This document shows, in pieces, positions 1-10,712 of a stretch of 64,000 bases of DNA. Under the pieces are notes generated by a model that saw only the letters and a list, made by a program, of their open reading frames with translations, was not told where the DNA came from and did not search any database. How positions within the stretch are numbered: position 1 is the stretch's first letter; every line of letters starts with the position of its first letter. A program made the position numbers and the translations under genes. The DNA is from Candidatus Nanoarchaeia archaeon. GTDB taxonomy: Archaea; Nanobdellota; Nanobdellia; Woesearchaeales; UBA525. The DNA lies in NCBI GenBank assembly GCA_028279755.1, contig JANQNB010000013.1, positions 1 to 64,000 of the forward strand, read 5' to 3'.

Positions 1-1
1 C

Positions 2-3000
2 TACGTGAACGCGACTGGCAGTATTTTTGACACTAGCGGAAGAGTCTGCACTGCAGCGAACGGTCTCTGCTCAGGATCCTCTTCCGGTGGTGGCTGGACG
101 AACACGAGCACAGAAACGAGTACAGACCTCAACGTCAATCTCACAGCAGGGAATCTCAGTCTGGAGCACGAGAATGCAAGTATATGGATAGGCGGCGAGC
201 GCTTCCTCTTCATATCAGAAGGAACTTCTTTCAGTAACACCTTCATTGGCCGCAGTGCTGGCCCGACGAGTTATGTTGATAGCTTTGGCGGCAACACAGC
301 AGTGGGTTCTGAGGTGCTCTCCAATCTAGAGACTGGCGCGGTGCCTACACAGAACTCTCGGTACAATACAGGTGTCGGAACCAGTGCGCTGAAAGCTCTT
401 ATTAATGGGAGTGAGAACACTGCTGTTGGTTATGGAGCCTTGACTTCAGTTATTGCTTCTAACAGTAACACCGCAGTAGGGTATAGTGCTTTAACAAGCG
501 TCACTTCAGGAGAGGACAATGCTGCTGTTGGTGCTAGCGCGTTGTTCGACGTGAGTACAGGCTCGAGAAATATCGGTATCGGAAACAATGCTGGCGACGA
601 GATCAGCACAACGAGTGATAACATCGTTATCGGCCACGGTGCGTTGAGTACGGGTAGTGGTCATGCCTACAACACTATTCTCGGAACGTATTCAATGCAA
701 AATGTGAATACTGGGAATAGTAATATCGCTATTGGTGAACGAGCCATGCGTTATGGCGACACCCCATCCAATAATGTCGCCATCGGTTATTGGGCAGGGT
801 ATGGTACTGCTGGACAAACAGCCAACAACAATATTTTTGTCGGTTATCAGGCAGGAGATAGTGTCACGAACGGTTCCAACAATATCGTGATCGGCTATGA
901 TCAAGACTTACCTGATCCAGCTACAAATTATCACTTGAATATTGGTGGAACTATCTACGGAAACCTCAGCAGTGATAATATTGGTATTGGGACAAGCACT
1001 CCAACAGCAATACTCACTATTCAAGGGGATGGTTCAACAAACCTCACTGAATGGCTAAATAGCAGTGGTCATGTGCGACTTTATCTCAATGAGAACGGTG
1101 ATTTTATCACTGATCCGAGCGACACGAGCAGTATTATATTCGGGCTTGATGCGCTCTCTCTCGGTCCAACTCCTGGAAGGCATGTTGTGATTGGTACAAA
1201 TGCTCAAGCCTCAACAGGGCAGGACACGGTTGTTATTGGTTATCAAGCAGCAGGACAATCATCGTCTGTTTCTATTGGTCGAAGTGCGAGTGCTGGCTAC
1301 AATGTTGGTGTTGCAATTGGTTATGAGGCGACATTGACCGATACTGGAGGCATGGCTCTTGGTTATAGAGCTCAAGGTGGTGATTATGCAATAGCCATTG
1401 GAAACATGGCTGACGCGGACGAAACCAATTGCATCGCGCTCGGACGCGGGGCGAATTGCACGGTATCCAATCAACTCGCCCTTGGATCATCTCAGTATCC
1501 GATTAACCAGATCCGCTTCGATAACGGCGACGCAACAATCCACTTCAACACCACTGGCAGAACCTTGAAAGTCAATGGCAGCCTTAACGTGACTGCTGGC
1601 AACGACATCTGCATCGACGGCGGCGACTGCCTCAGCGACATCACTGGCTCTTCCAGCGCTGGCGGCTGGACGAATAACAGCTATCAAACGAGAACTGCCC
1701 TGAATGTGAATCTGAGCGCTGGCAATCTCACCTTGGAAGGATCTGGCCAGCATGTCTTCTTGCCTCTCGAGGACGATCCGACAACGCCGACATTGTCGTT
1801 TGGAGATTCGGACACTGGCATGTATGGGTTTGCTGATAATGTCATCCGCGTGTCCGTAGCCGGGACTGCGGAAGCTGCCTTCACCTCGGGCGCGTTCCAA
1901 GGTGTCAGCAATGGTCCAGCCATGTATTGGGAAGTGCCGAGCGCGACAAACCCGACTTTGCTTCCTTCTGCCGGAGATCCGGACACGGGGATTGGCCAGA
2001 ATGCTGCTGATAATATTTCCTTAATTACCGGTGGTGCCGAAGCCGTTAGAATCAATAGTGAGCAGAACATAGAATTCATGACAGGCAACCTCACCTTTGG
2101 TAACACCCAAGCTTTCATCTTCATGGGCACCGAGCGCTTCATCCACTCGTATGACAACGGGAGCAGCTTCCCGAATACCTTCGTGGGCAAGGGTGCCGGT
2201 TCGCTCACTATCGATGGCAGTTCATTAGGAGCGAACACAGGGATTGGCAACAACGTTCTCTCCTCGCTCACAGATGGAGAATACAATACGATGGTAGGTC
2301 ATCTTGTGGGTGAGGATCTGACGACTGGCACAGGGAACACAGGAATAGGCAATAGTGCATTTTTGCAAGCGATCTCAATTACCAATTCTGTTGCTCTGGG
2401 TTCTAATGCTTTATTTACTGTTGAGACGGGCACTGCGAATACTGCTCTTGGCTATCATGCCCTCCAGTACTTCGATGGGAAGAACTCCAACACGTTCGTC
2501 GGAAGTCAGGCTGGCCAGACACATAATGGCTCACGGAACACGGTTGTCGGCTCTCTCTCAATGTATCTCTCCTATGATGCGAATGATAACGTCGCTGTCG
2601 GTCAGCAAGCCATGCAGCACCTGAAGTATGGCGATGATAACGTTGCTGTTGGGCAGGATGCACTGAACGAGAACAATAACGGTTCAGGAAACACTGTGCT
2701 TGGCCATAGCGCTGGCTACGGTGTTGCAGGGAACAATTACGACGGCAATATCTTCGTCGGCTTCCAAGCTGGCAACAGTGTCACCACAGGCGACTATAAC
2801 ATCATCATTGGTTACGATGAGGACCTGCCAACAACTACGACGAGCAACCATCTCAACATTGGCGGTACTATCTTTGGCGATCTGAGCAGCGGTCAGGTCG
2901 GCATTGGAACCGCTTCACCGAACAACACCTTGACTGTGATTGGCACTATCAACGCCTCTGGCAACGTCTATGACAATGGCAATAGGGTGTGCACGGCCGC

Positions 3001-6000
3001 GAACGGTCTCTGTGGCGGCGCGAGCAGTGGCGGCGGCTGGACAAACACGAGCACGTGGACCTCAACTGATCTGAACGTGAACGTGACGACAGGGAATATG
3101 ACGATAGCGGGCGATCTCGGCATCGGGATCGAGGCGCCGGCAGGAAAGCTCCACATCTATGGCGGGCTCTCAGGCCAGGGACAGCTGGTTGTCGCGTCGA
3201 ACGCGAGCGATGAGCAGGTGAACATCGCATTGCTCAAGGATGCGACACGCGAATGGGCGCTCTACATTCCTGCGGCTGACAGTACCTTGCGGTTCTATAA
3301 TGAAGATCTCGATGAGGACGTCATGACAATCACAAACCAGACACGGGTCGGCATCGGGACGACCGAACCGAACAGCACCTTACATGTCGTCGGCACGATC
3401 AATGCGAGCGGCAATGTCTACGACAACTACGAACGCGTCTGCACCGCAAGCAACGGCCTCTGCGGCAGCAGCTCAAGCGCTGGCGGCTGGACGAACACGA
3501 GCACGACAACCTACACAGGATTGACCGTCAACATCACGAGTGATGATTCGAACAATATGCTGAACCTGAGAAACAGCTCAGGAACAGTATTAACGTATGT
3601 GGGCCCGGATGGAAATCTTGTGATCAGTGGAGACAATGCCGGAACAGACCTCATCCATGTTGACGGTGTTGCGAGCCAGACAGCAGATTATCTTCAGATT
3701 CAAGACAGTGGTGGAGGCAACGTTTTCACAATAGGCGCCACGGAGCGTGTCAGCATCGGAGACGGCGCAGGCAGCAGTGCAGACCTGAACATCGGTGGCG
3801 CGAGAGCAATCTACTTTGATGGTGGAGCGGCGACCGTCAGATCGAGTGCCGGATCGTTGAGCTTGCAGGGAAGCGATAGCACGTCAGAAATCCTGCTTAT
3901 CGGTTCAGAGATCCGCGTTGGAGGCGATGTCGGCGCCAAATTCAACATCATCGGCGACACAACAATCGGGTCAACTATCTTAGGATTGCAGCAAGGAAAT
4001 GCGAGTCAGACCTACATTGCCTTCGTCAACTCAACCGGATCCCAGATGTACAACCTCAATGAAAGAGGGCTTGGAATCGTCACGAGCGACAATGGGATCT
4101 TCAATCACACTATCTCCACAGATGTCGCAAGCCAGGCTCATGGCGATGGTGTCGGACTTGATTTCGTGTTCCAACGTATCAACGGCGTTGAGACTAGATA
4201 TGGCAACATCTACGTCGCTGGCGACAACATCTCTACCGACGATTCAAGCATGCACTTCTCGATTGTCGATGGAGGAACCATGGAGGAGCACATGGAGATC
4301 AACGGCAGCGGTGTCTACGTTGCTGGCAGTCATGTGTGTACAGCAAGCAACGGCCTCTGCGATGGAGGAAGTTCCGGCGGCGGCTGGACAAACAACAGCC
4401 AGAACACGAGTACAACATTGAACGTTGGGATAGGAACATCCAATCCAGTCAATGAATTAGAGGTCACAGGGTCAACTTCGAACAATGTACTAATGAGAGT
4501 TACTAATACGAATACCTTGGGAGAATCAGGCATTGTCCTTGGAGAAACAATTGACACTTCAACACCATTCTACATACAGCGTTACGGATCCACTGATGCT
4601 TCCCGGCCGAATGATGTAGAATTCGTCGCTGCAGGCTCAGGTGCAGATATCATCCTTGATCCGACTGATTACGTCGGCATCAATACAGTTGATCCGAATA
4701 ACACCTTGCATGTTGTTGGTGACATCAACGCCACCAACGGCGTGTGCGACGATGCAAGCGGCTACTGCCTGAGCGATATTAGCGGCCTTGGCGGCGGCAA
4801 CGTCTCTGGCACTGGCGGCGCGAACACGCGCGTCGCGTACTGGACCAGTGCGAGCGACATCACAGGTAATGCAGGCTTCACTTTCGACGGCGACAATCTC
4901 ACACTTCCCGGAGGCATTATCACTCCCACAGATATCGCCATCGGCCCCTCAGGAACGCATGCCGACGATCCCGGAACAGTCGCGATCGGCTGGAACGCGA
5001 ATGGCACTGGAACGAATGCTGTTGTCATTGGTCGTGACACTCGTGTGGTGAACGCGGGTGGGAGTGTCGCAGTCGGCTATCTCGCCGATGTCTCGAGTGC
5101 ATCCACAGGCACAGCCCTGGGACGCGATACTAGTGTTACAGCGAATTTTGGCACTGCTGTCGGTTCATATTCAACAGCTGTTGGCACAGCTGTCGCTTTA
5201 GGTTACAGTGTCAATGCGAGCGGCACTGGCACCGTTGCTATTGGTGATGGCACGAATGCGAGCGGTACGAACAGCATCGCGATTGGCACTGGTACCTGGG
5301 CAAATGATACCGAAGGCGTAGCTATAGGTGATGGAGCAGTAGCCTCTGAGCAGTACACAGTAGCTGTCGGCCCGAATTCTCTTGCGTCTGGCGGAGCGAG
5401 TTCAGTAGCTTTGGGAGCGTCATCGCGAGCAACCGGCTCAAGCTCTGTAGCTCTAGGACAATGGGCCAATTCTACCGGTACATCAGTCTCGGTCGGCGCC
5501 AATACACATGCAGCATCCGGGGACGTAGCACTCGGCTATGAAGCTGATGCACGTGATGACTCAGGATTCTCAATAGCCATCGGGTATCAAGCGGACTCCG
5601 CAACAGCAGGTGGTGGGATCGCAATTGGGTACTTAGCGCAAGGAGCTGCCCGAGGCATCGCTATTGGAGAAGAAGTCACTGGTGACCAATACGGCGTCAC
5701 GCTCGGCCAGCAAGCGACCGGCAATACTGGTTATGGGGTCACGATTGGTGCGCAAGCAACCGGCAGCAATTACGGTGTCGCGATTGGAAACTTGGCCTAT
5801 GCCGGCGCGCTCAGCTCGATCGCCCTCGGCGTCACCTCGAATGCTTCCAATCAGCGGGCTATGGCCCTCGGCGAGGACACAAGGGCAACAGCAGATTATG
5901 CTGTAGCACTCGGGTATGCAGCAAATGCCTCAGCAGCCTATGCAGTGGCGCTTGGCTATCAGGCAGAAGCCAGCGTTGCCAATCAGTTCATGGTGGGCAG

Positions 6001-9000
6001 TTCAGCGCAGAACCTGAACACGTACATCTACGGCGACATAAACGTGACGAGCAGTAATGACATCTGCATCGATGGTGGGAACTGTCTTTCCGCAGCTGGC
6101 AGCGGCAACATCACCGGCACTGCAGGAGCTGCCGACAGGGTCGCGTACTGGGACGGCAGCGGCAGTATCACTGGCAATTCAGGATTCACGTTCGACGGGG
6201 AGAACCTGACCTTGCCAGGCCATATCAACATGCCGAGCCTGTTCTACATCGGCAGCGGCGCGACTGTCACTGGTTCGAACAGCGTGGCGATCGGCAGCAT
6301 TTCCTCCGCCACCGGCAGCCAGAGCATCGCGCTTGGGTACAGGGCTTCAACAGCGAACAATTACGCGGTCGCAATCGGATATAACGCGTCGGTCGAGATC
6401 CAAGATGCTATCGCCATTGGTCAGCAATCACGCGTGTATTCCGAAGGATCCGGCGGTATCGCGATCGGCAGGGACGCGGTTGTGAACAGGACGACCGGCA
6501 TCTCGATCGGCATGAGCTCGGAAAGCAGGGACTTCTATGCCATCGCACTCGGCGACCGCGCCACTGCAATGGAACAACGTTCTGTCGCGATAGGATTGCA
6601 ATCCAATGCCAGCCACCTGGGCTCTGTGGCGATCGGCGCAGAAGCCACGACCACGAAAGACAATCAGCTCATGATCGGCAGTTCCGGGTACAATCTGAAC
6701 ACCTACATCTACGGCAACTTGAACGCAAGCGGCAAAATCCTGGTCGGTTCTGCATTAGGTGAAGAATCCTCGGCAGTTACAATTAGTGGTGACGGCGGCC
6801 TTGACCGGCTCCATGTCGGCACAGTAGACCGTATGATCGTGGGCGAGCAGGATCCAGTCGGCAGCACAAGCGGAAGGATGATCTCATCTTCAGGCGGTAT
6901 CCTGTTCCGGGCTGCAGAATCCGGCGCCTACGATTTCGTCATCCAGAACGATTCGACAGCGGGATTCGGGACGACCGATCCCAACGTGACATTGCACGTC
7001 GTCGGACGGATCAACGCCACGAGCGACGTGTGCGACGAAGGGAGTGGCAAGTGCCTGAGCACGACAGCCACTGATGAGGTTGGCACGCTTGTCAGCGGTA
7101 GGGCGTGCTACACTGTCGGCAGCGATGTCGATTGCGACGACGTATTCTATTGGGATGCGGGCCAGAACCAGCTCGGTGTCGGACTCAATCCGAGCTATAA
7201 CTTCCACATGAACGGCACTGCCAACATCAGCGGTGTCTACATCAACAGCACCGGCGCGGTCGGCATTGGGACAGCGAATCCGACAAAACTCCTCGAGCTT
7301 GCAGCAAACGATGTGCGATTGCTGTTCAACGACACGAGCGGGGTTGGTAATCCCAACACCACCTGGCAGATCACGATCAACGACGCGGATGGCGGAACCG
7401 CGAACAAGTTCGCGATCGATGACTTGACAAACGGCGTGACACCATTAATTATTGAGAACAACACACCATCAAACACACTCTACCTGGACAATAGTGGATA
7501 TGTCGGCATCGGGAACTCCAATCCTGCTGCGCCTCTCGATTTTGCATCAAGCGGGTATCCTCTCGATCTGGTCAACTTCGGCAGCCCTACCCGGGGCATT
7601 GGCGTATCTGCAGACGGCGGCCTCATCATCTGGGGGAATTCAAGCTCGACCTCTTCATTGGTTCTCAAGATGGATTCACGGACCGGAGGGAATCTTTTCA
7701 AGGTTAACAGCTCAGGCATCACTGTCGCTGGTATTAACTTCACTGCTGACACCGACACGTTCCACATCGATAGCACAAACGATCGTGTTGGCATCGGGAC
7801 GACGAATCCAGTGAGCGATCTGCATATCTACACCGCAAACGCACAACACAATGATTACGGATTGTTGCTTCAAATACCAACATCAGGGATTGATGGGTAT
7901 TACACAGGGATATATTTCAAAGGTGATACCGATACCAACGATGCAAGGAAGAAGGGTGCGATCCTTTTCGAGCGGCAAGCCTCGTATGGTCGAGGCAAGA
8001 TGCACTTCGCACTTGAGGGAAGTGCCGACGAGACGAATGCGAATGCTACTGACTCGGTGATGACGCTAAATTACGATGGCAAGGTTGGCATCGGGACGAT
8101 TAGCCCGCACGATGAGCTGACAGTAACAAATCCCGCGGGCTCTGCACCAGTCATCGAGATTAACCTGAACGACAGCAGCATCGGCGCAAGCCATGAGATC
8201 GGCTCGATCGAGTTCACAGGCGATCACGGTGGCTCTGGACTGGTCGGTGCAAAGATTGTAGCACATGCTGCTGGCACGTGGGGACAAGTGGCGAATGACG
8301 AGCCGACAGAAATCCAGTTCTGGACCTCTGAAGGCTCGGGCAACACTGTGACGCAGCGCATGGTGCTCAGCCAATACGGTGATCTTGGCATCGGGACTGA
8401 TAGTCCAACCGTGCTGATCCATGTGAACGAGACGACAGAATCAACTACTGGAATAGTCGGCCGTTTCGAGTCGAACGCGAGTTCCATCACCGGCATCTAC
8501 ATCGAGAATACTGATGCTACTGGCCGCGAATATGGTCTGATGACCACGACCGACAACCACGTCTACGACGCTGGCTTCATGATCTACGACGAGACAGGAA
8601 GCGCACGGCGCATCTTCATCAACGCGACAGGCGCGATCTCAATGGGCAATGTCGATCCTGCCGCACATCTCCATGTCGGGACTGGCTCGCCAGAGAACGC
8701 CACAGGCATGGGTGACATCTACGCCACAGACGACATCGAATATGATGGCAATCTCTATGGTTCTGGCGCAGACGTGGCAGAGATCACGCCAGCCTCTGAA
8801 ACAGGATTACAGCCTGGCACAGTGCTTGAGCTCGATCCAAACGTGCCTGGCAGCGTGCGCAGGAGTTCTGGGGCCTATTCGCGGCTCGTGGCCGGGATTG
8901 TGTCGACTGATCCGAGTATCATCCTCGCGAGCGACGAGCAAGGCGTGAAGATGGCGATCACTGGTCGCGTCCCGGTCAAGGCCAACAACGAGAACGGGCC

Positions 9001-9157
9001 GATTGCAATTGGTGATTTGTTGACAACATCATCGACACCAGGCGAGGCGATGCGGTGCAGCGAGCACTCGCTGTGCTTCGGCAGCATTGTCGGCAAGGCG
9101 ATGGAATCACTGCAGGGCGAGGCAGGAACAGTGACTGCGCTCGTCACATTAAGCTAA
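2..9157 (+). CDS. Giant modular surface adhesin, YadA-head / tail-fibre-like beta-roll repeats, 5'-truncated by window edge
   Basis: Open frame continues to the left edge (TAC before the listed GTG). Repeats of NTAVGYxAL / SVAIGxxAxAxG and VGIGTxxPNxTLHVVGxINA. Abundant N-x-S/T sequons. C-terminal DVAEITP...GRVPVKANNENGPIAIGDLLTTSSTPGEAM domain. Confidence 0.85.
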   Translation, partial: YVNATGSIFDTSGRVCTAANGLCSGSSSGGGWTNTSTETSTDLNVNLTAGNLSLEHENASIWIGGERFLFISEGTSFSNTFIGRSAGPTSYVDSFGGNTAVGSEVLSNLETGAVPTQNSRYNTGVGTSALKALINGSENTAVGYGALTSVIASNSNTAVGYSALTSVTSGEDNAAVGASALFDVSTGSRNIGIGNNAGDEISTTSDNIVIGHGALSTGSGHAYNTILGTYSMQNVNTGNSNIAIGERAMRYGDTPSNNVAIGYWAGYGTAGQTANNNIFVGYQAGDSVTNGSNNIVIGYDQDLPDPATNYHLNIGGTIYGNLSSDNIGIGTSTPTAILTIQGDGSTNLTEWLNSSGHVRLYLNENGDFITDPSDTSSIIFGLDALSLGPTPGRHVVIGTNAQASTGQDTVVIGYQAAGQSSSVSIGRSASAGYNVGVAIGYEATLTDTGGMALGYRAQGGDYAIAIGNMADADETNCIALGRGANCTVSNQLALGSSQYPINQIRFDNGDATIHFNTTGRTLKVNGSLNVTAGNDICIDGGDCLSDITGSSSAGGWTNNSYQTRTALNVNLSAGNLTLEGSGQHVFLPLEDDPTTPTLSFGDSDTGMYGFADNVIRVSVAGTAEAAFTSGAFQGVSNGPAMYWEVPSATNPTLLPSAGDPDTGIGQNAADNISLITGGAEAVRINSEQNIEFMTGNLTFGNTQAFIFMGTERFIHSYDNGSSFPNTFVGKGAGSLTIDGSSLGANTGIGNNVLSSLTDGEYNTMVGHLVGEDLTTGTGNTGIGNSAFLQAISITNSVALGSNALFTVETGTANTALGYHALQYFDGKNSNTFVGSQAGQTHNGSRNTVVGSLSMYLSYDANDNVAVGQQAMQHLKYGDDNVAVGQDALNENNNGSGNTVLGHSAGYGVAGNNYDGNIFVGFQAGNSVTTGDYNIIIGYDEDLPTTTTSNHLNIGGTIFGDLSSGQVGIGTASPNNTLTVIGTINASGNVYDNGNRVCTAANGLCGGASSGGGWTNTSTWTSTDLNVNVTTGNMTIAGDLGIGIEAPAGKLHIYGGLSGQGQLVVASNASDEQVNIALLKDATREWALYIPAADSTLRFYNEDLDEDVMTITNQTRVGIGTTEPNSTLHVVGTINASGNVYDNYERVCTASNGLCGSSSSAGGWTNTSTTTYTGLTVNITSDDSNNMLNLRNSSGTVLTYVGPDGNLVISGDNAGTDLIHVDGVASQTADYLQIQDSGGGNVFTIGATERVSIGDGAGSSADLNIGGARAIYFDGGAATVRSSAGSLSLQGSDSTSEILLIGSEIRVGGDVGAKFNIIGDTTIGSTILGLQQGNASQTYIAFVNSTGSQMYNLNERGLGIVTSDNGIFNHTISTDVASQAHGDGVGLDFVFQRINGVETRYGNIYVAGDNISTDDSSMHFSIVDGGTMEEHMEINGSGVYVAGSHVCTASNGLCDGGSSGGGWTNNSQNTSTTLNVGIGTSNPVNELEVTGSTSNNVLMRVTNTNTLGESGIVLGETIDTSTPFYIQRYGSTDASRPNDVEFVAAGSGADIILDPTDYVGINTVDPNNTLHVVGDINATNGVCDDASGYCLSDISGLGGGNVSGTGGANTRVAYWTSASDITGNAGFTFDGDNLTLPGGIITPTDIAIGPSGTHADDPGTVAIGWNANGTGTNAVVIGRDTRVVNAGGSVAVGYLADVSSASTGTALGRDTSVTANFGTAVGSYSTAVGTAVALGYSVNASGTGTVAIGDGTNASGTNSIAIGTGTWANDTEGVAIGDGAVASEQYTVAVGPNSLASGGASSVALGASSRATGSSSVALGQWANSTGTSVSVGANTHAASGDVALGYEADARDDSGFSIAIGYQADSATAGGGIAIGYLAQGAARGIAIGEEVTGDQYGVTLGQQATGNTGYGVTIGAQATGSNYGVAIGNLAYAGALSSIALGVTSNASNQRAMALGEDTRATADYAVALGYAANASAAYAVALGYQAEASVANQFMVGSSAQNLNTYIYGDINVTSSNDICIDGGNCLSAAGSGNITGTAGAADRVAYWDGSGSITGNSGFTFDGENLTLPGHINMPSLFYIGSGATVTGSNSVAIGSISSATGSQSIALGYRASTANNYAVAIGYNASVEIQDAIAIGQQSRVYSEGSGGIAIGRDAVVNRTTGISIGMSSESRDFYAIALGDRATAMEQRSVAIGLQSNASHLGSVAIGAEATTTKDNQLMIGSSGYNLNTYIYGNLNASGKILVGSALGEESSAVTISGDGGLDRLHVGTVDRMIVGEQDPVGSTSGRMISSSGGILFRAAESGAYDFVIQNDSTAGFGTTDPNVTLHVVGRINATSDVCDEGSGKCLSTTATDEVGTLVSGRACYTVGSDVDCDDVFYWDAGQNQLGVGLNPSYNFHMNGTANISGVYINSTGAVGIGTANPTKLLELAANDVRLLFNDTSGVGNPNTTWQITINDADGGTANKFAIDDLTNGVTPLIIENNTPSNTLYLDNSGYVGIGNSNPAAPLDFASSGYPLDLVNFGSPTRGIGVSADGGLIIWGNSSSTSSLVLKMDSRTGGNLFKVNSSGITVAGINFTADTDTFHIDSTNDRVGIGTTNPVSDLHIYTANAQHNDYGLLLQIPTSGIDGYYTGIYFKGDTDTNDARKKGAILFERQASYGRGKMHFALEGSADETNANATDSVMTLNYDGKVGIGTISPHDELTVTNPAGSAPVIEINLNDSSIGASHEIGSIEFTGDHGGSGLVGAKIVAHAAGTWGQVANDEPTEIQFWTSEGSGNTVTQRMVLSQYGDLGIGTDSPTVLIHVNETTESTTGIVGRFESNASSITGIYIENTDATGREYGLMTTTDNHVYDAGFMIYDETGSARRIFINATGAISMGNVDPAAHLHVGTGSPENATGMGDIYATDDIEYDGNLYGSGADVAEITPASETGLQPGTVLELDPNVPGSVRRSSGAYSRLVAGIVSTDPSIILASDEQGVKMAITGRVPVKANNENGPIAIGDLLTTSSTPGEAMRCSEHSLCFGSIVGKAMESLQGEAGTVTALVTLS

Positions 9158-9169
9158 AAGGTGAGAAAC

Positions 9170-10711
9170 ATGGGAAACATCATCATACCGAAGAAGACGA
9201 TCAGCAGCTTCCTGCTCGGCGCAGGGATCATCATCGCCGTGTTCTTCCTCATCGGCCTAGCGACAGCTACCTTCTACGCCAACGAGAACATCTCGATGGG
9301 CGGCTACACCATCACCGGGCTCGGCGCCCCCAGCGCAGGTTCTGACGTTGCAACCAAGAGCTATGTGGATGCTGCTGGTGGCGCCAGTTATGAAGGCTTG
9401 ACTGGCAGCTCCTACACCGCAGGGCAAGGAGGCGTCTTTGCCGCAAATGCCCTCTGCGACGCAGCGTACAGCGGCAGCCATGTCTGCACTGCCTCTGAGA
9501 TCCTGGAGATTGGTCTCACGAATATCTCAGAGGAGGCGTGGATTCTTGATGATAGCCAGTTCGCCAGTGGCGAGACTAATTGCTGGGGCTTCAAGTCAAC
9601 CTGTGACAGGATCGCTCTTGGCAACAGTGTCATCACTGCCAGGCTTGATATTGCTGTGCGTGATGATGGCCGTCCGATCGTCGCTGTGTGTGAGACTACC
9701 AACGACAACGTGACTGTTTTCAGTTGCAATGATACAGCATGCAACACATACTCAGAGTACCAGCTTGACTCAGGCAGCACCGATGCTGATGGGTGCAGTA
9801 TTGAGATCCGTTCTGATGGCAACCCTGTCGTGGCGTATGAGCTTGATGATGATGAAGTAAAGCTGTATGATTGCGACGACGAGAATTGCTCCACTGGGAA
9901 CATCCGGTCACTGGCCAGCACCGTAGCCCGATACCCTGACCTGGCTATTAACGATAGTGATGTCCCGTTTGTTGCATACGAGCGCCATAGTGGTGGCGGA
10001 TGCACGGCCGGTAACTGTCTCTACGTGTATCAGTGCGCGAATAGTGATTGTAGTTCTGGGAATGAAAGAGAGCTTTCAGACGCTAGTGCACGCGACACTC
10101 AGTATAATCCAGACATTGAAATTCAATCGAACGGCTATCCAATTGTAGCGTATTGGGATAACGATGCCACCACCGATCAATTGGTTATTAACGATTGCGG
10201 TGCTCGGGATTGTTCAACAGGCGGAAATGAGAAGCATACGGAGACTGCAACACAGGATTTTGCTGAGATGGAAATTATCCAGCAACGGCCATACTTCATG
10301 TTTGGGAACAGTGGAACAGGCACACAAATACGGAGTTGCGAAGACACTGACTGCGACGATGTGTATCACGCTAATCAAACAGTCACGTTGCACACTAGAT
10401 CCACTGACGCCCCTGACATAGATATGGCTGTTGGCCAGGAAGACAGGCTTGTCGTCGTCGACGGCACTGATGACGTCTACATGGTCTACGATTGCGACTC
10501 TGCTGACTGCGACAACATCAGGGAGTACAGAGTGGGCCTGATAGACACGCCTGCAATAGCGATCGACGAGACCTCTGGGCGCTGGATCATCGCATACGAC
10601 TATGGCCCTCCATCCCTCGTAGATCAACCAGCCATCGGCACGACAATCGGAGAAAGCGGATTCGGCACAAGCATTTGCCAGGACACGCACAAGTTCGCGT
10701 GCTGCAGCTAG
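9170..10711 (+). CDS. Membrane-anchored beta-propeller-like surface protein with tail-fibre-like N-terminal motif
   Basis: N-terminal TM segment (SFLLGAGIIIAVFFLIGLATATF), then GYTITGLGAPSAGSDVATKSYVDAA, then six repeated blades with [V/I]xxCxxxxC and DGxPxVAY motifs. ATG at 9170 with SD-like AAAGGTGAG. Confidence 0.75.
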   Translation: MGNIIIPKKTISSFLLGAGIIIAVFFLIGLATATFYANENISMGGYTITGLGAPSAGSDVATKSYVDAAGGASYEGLTGSSYTAGQGGVFAANALCDAAYSGSHVCTASEILEIGLTNISEEAWILDDSQFASGETNCWGFKSTCDRIALGNSVITARLDIAVRDDGRPIVAVCETTNDNVTVFSCNDTACNTYSEYQLDSGSTDADGCSIEIRSDGNPVVAYELDDDEVKLYDCDDENCSTGNIRSLASTVARYPDLAINDSDVPFVAYERHSGGGCTAGNCLYVYQCANSDCSSGNERELSDASARDTQYNPDIEIQSNGYPIVAYWDNDATTDQLVINDCGARDCSTGGNEKHTETATQDFAEMEIIQQRPYFMFGNSGTGTQIRSCEDTDCDDVYHANQTVTLHTRSTDAPDIDMAVGQEDRLVVVDGTDDVYMVYDCDSADCDNIREYRVGLIDTPAIAIDETSGRWIIAYDYGPPSLVDQPAIGTTIGESGFGTSICQDTHKFACCS

Positions 10712-10712
10712 A

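Noticed and set aside
2-10711. Prophage tail module
   Set aside because: Tail-fibre-like motifs occur, but there are no capsid, terminase, portal or integrase genes in the window; an exported surface adhesin fits better.
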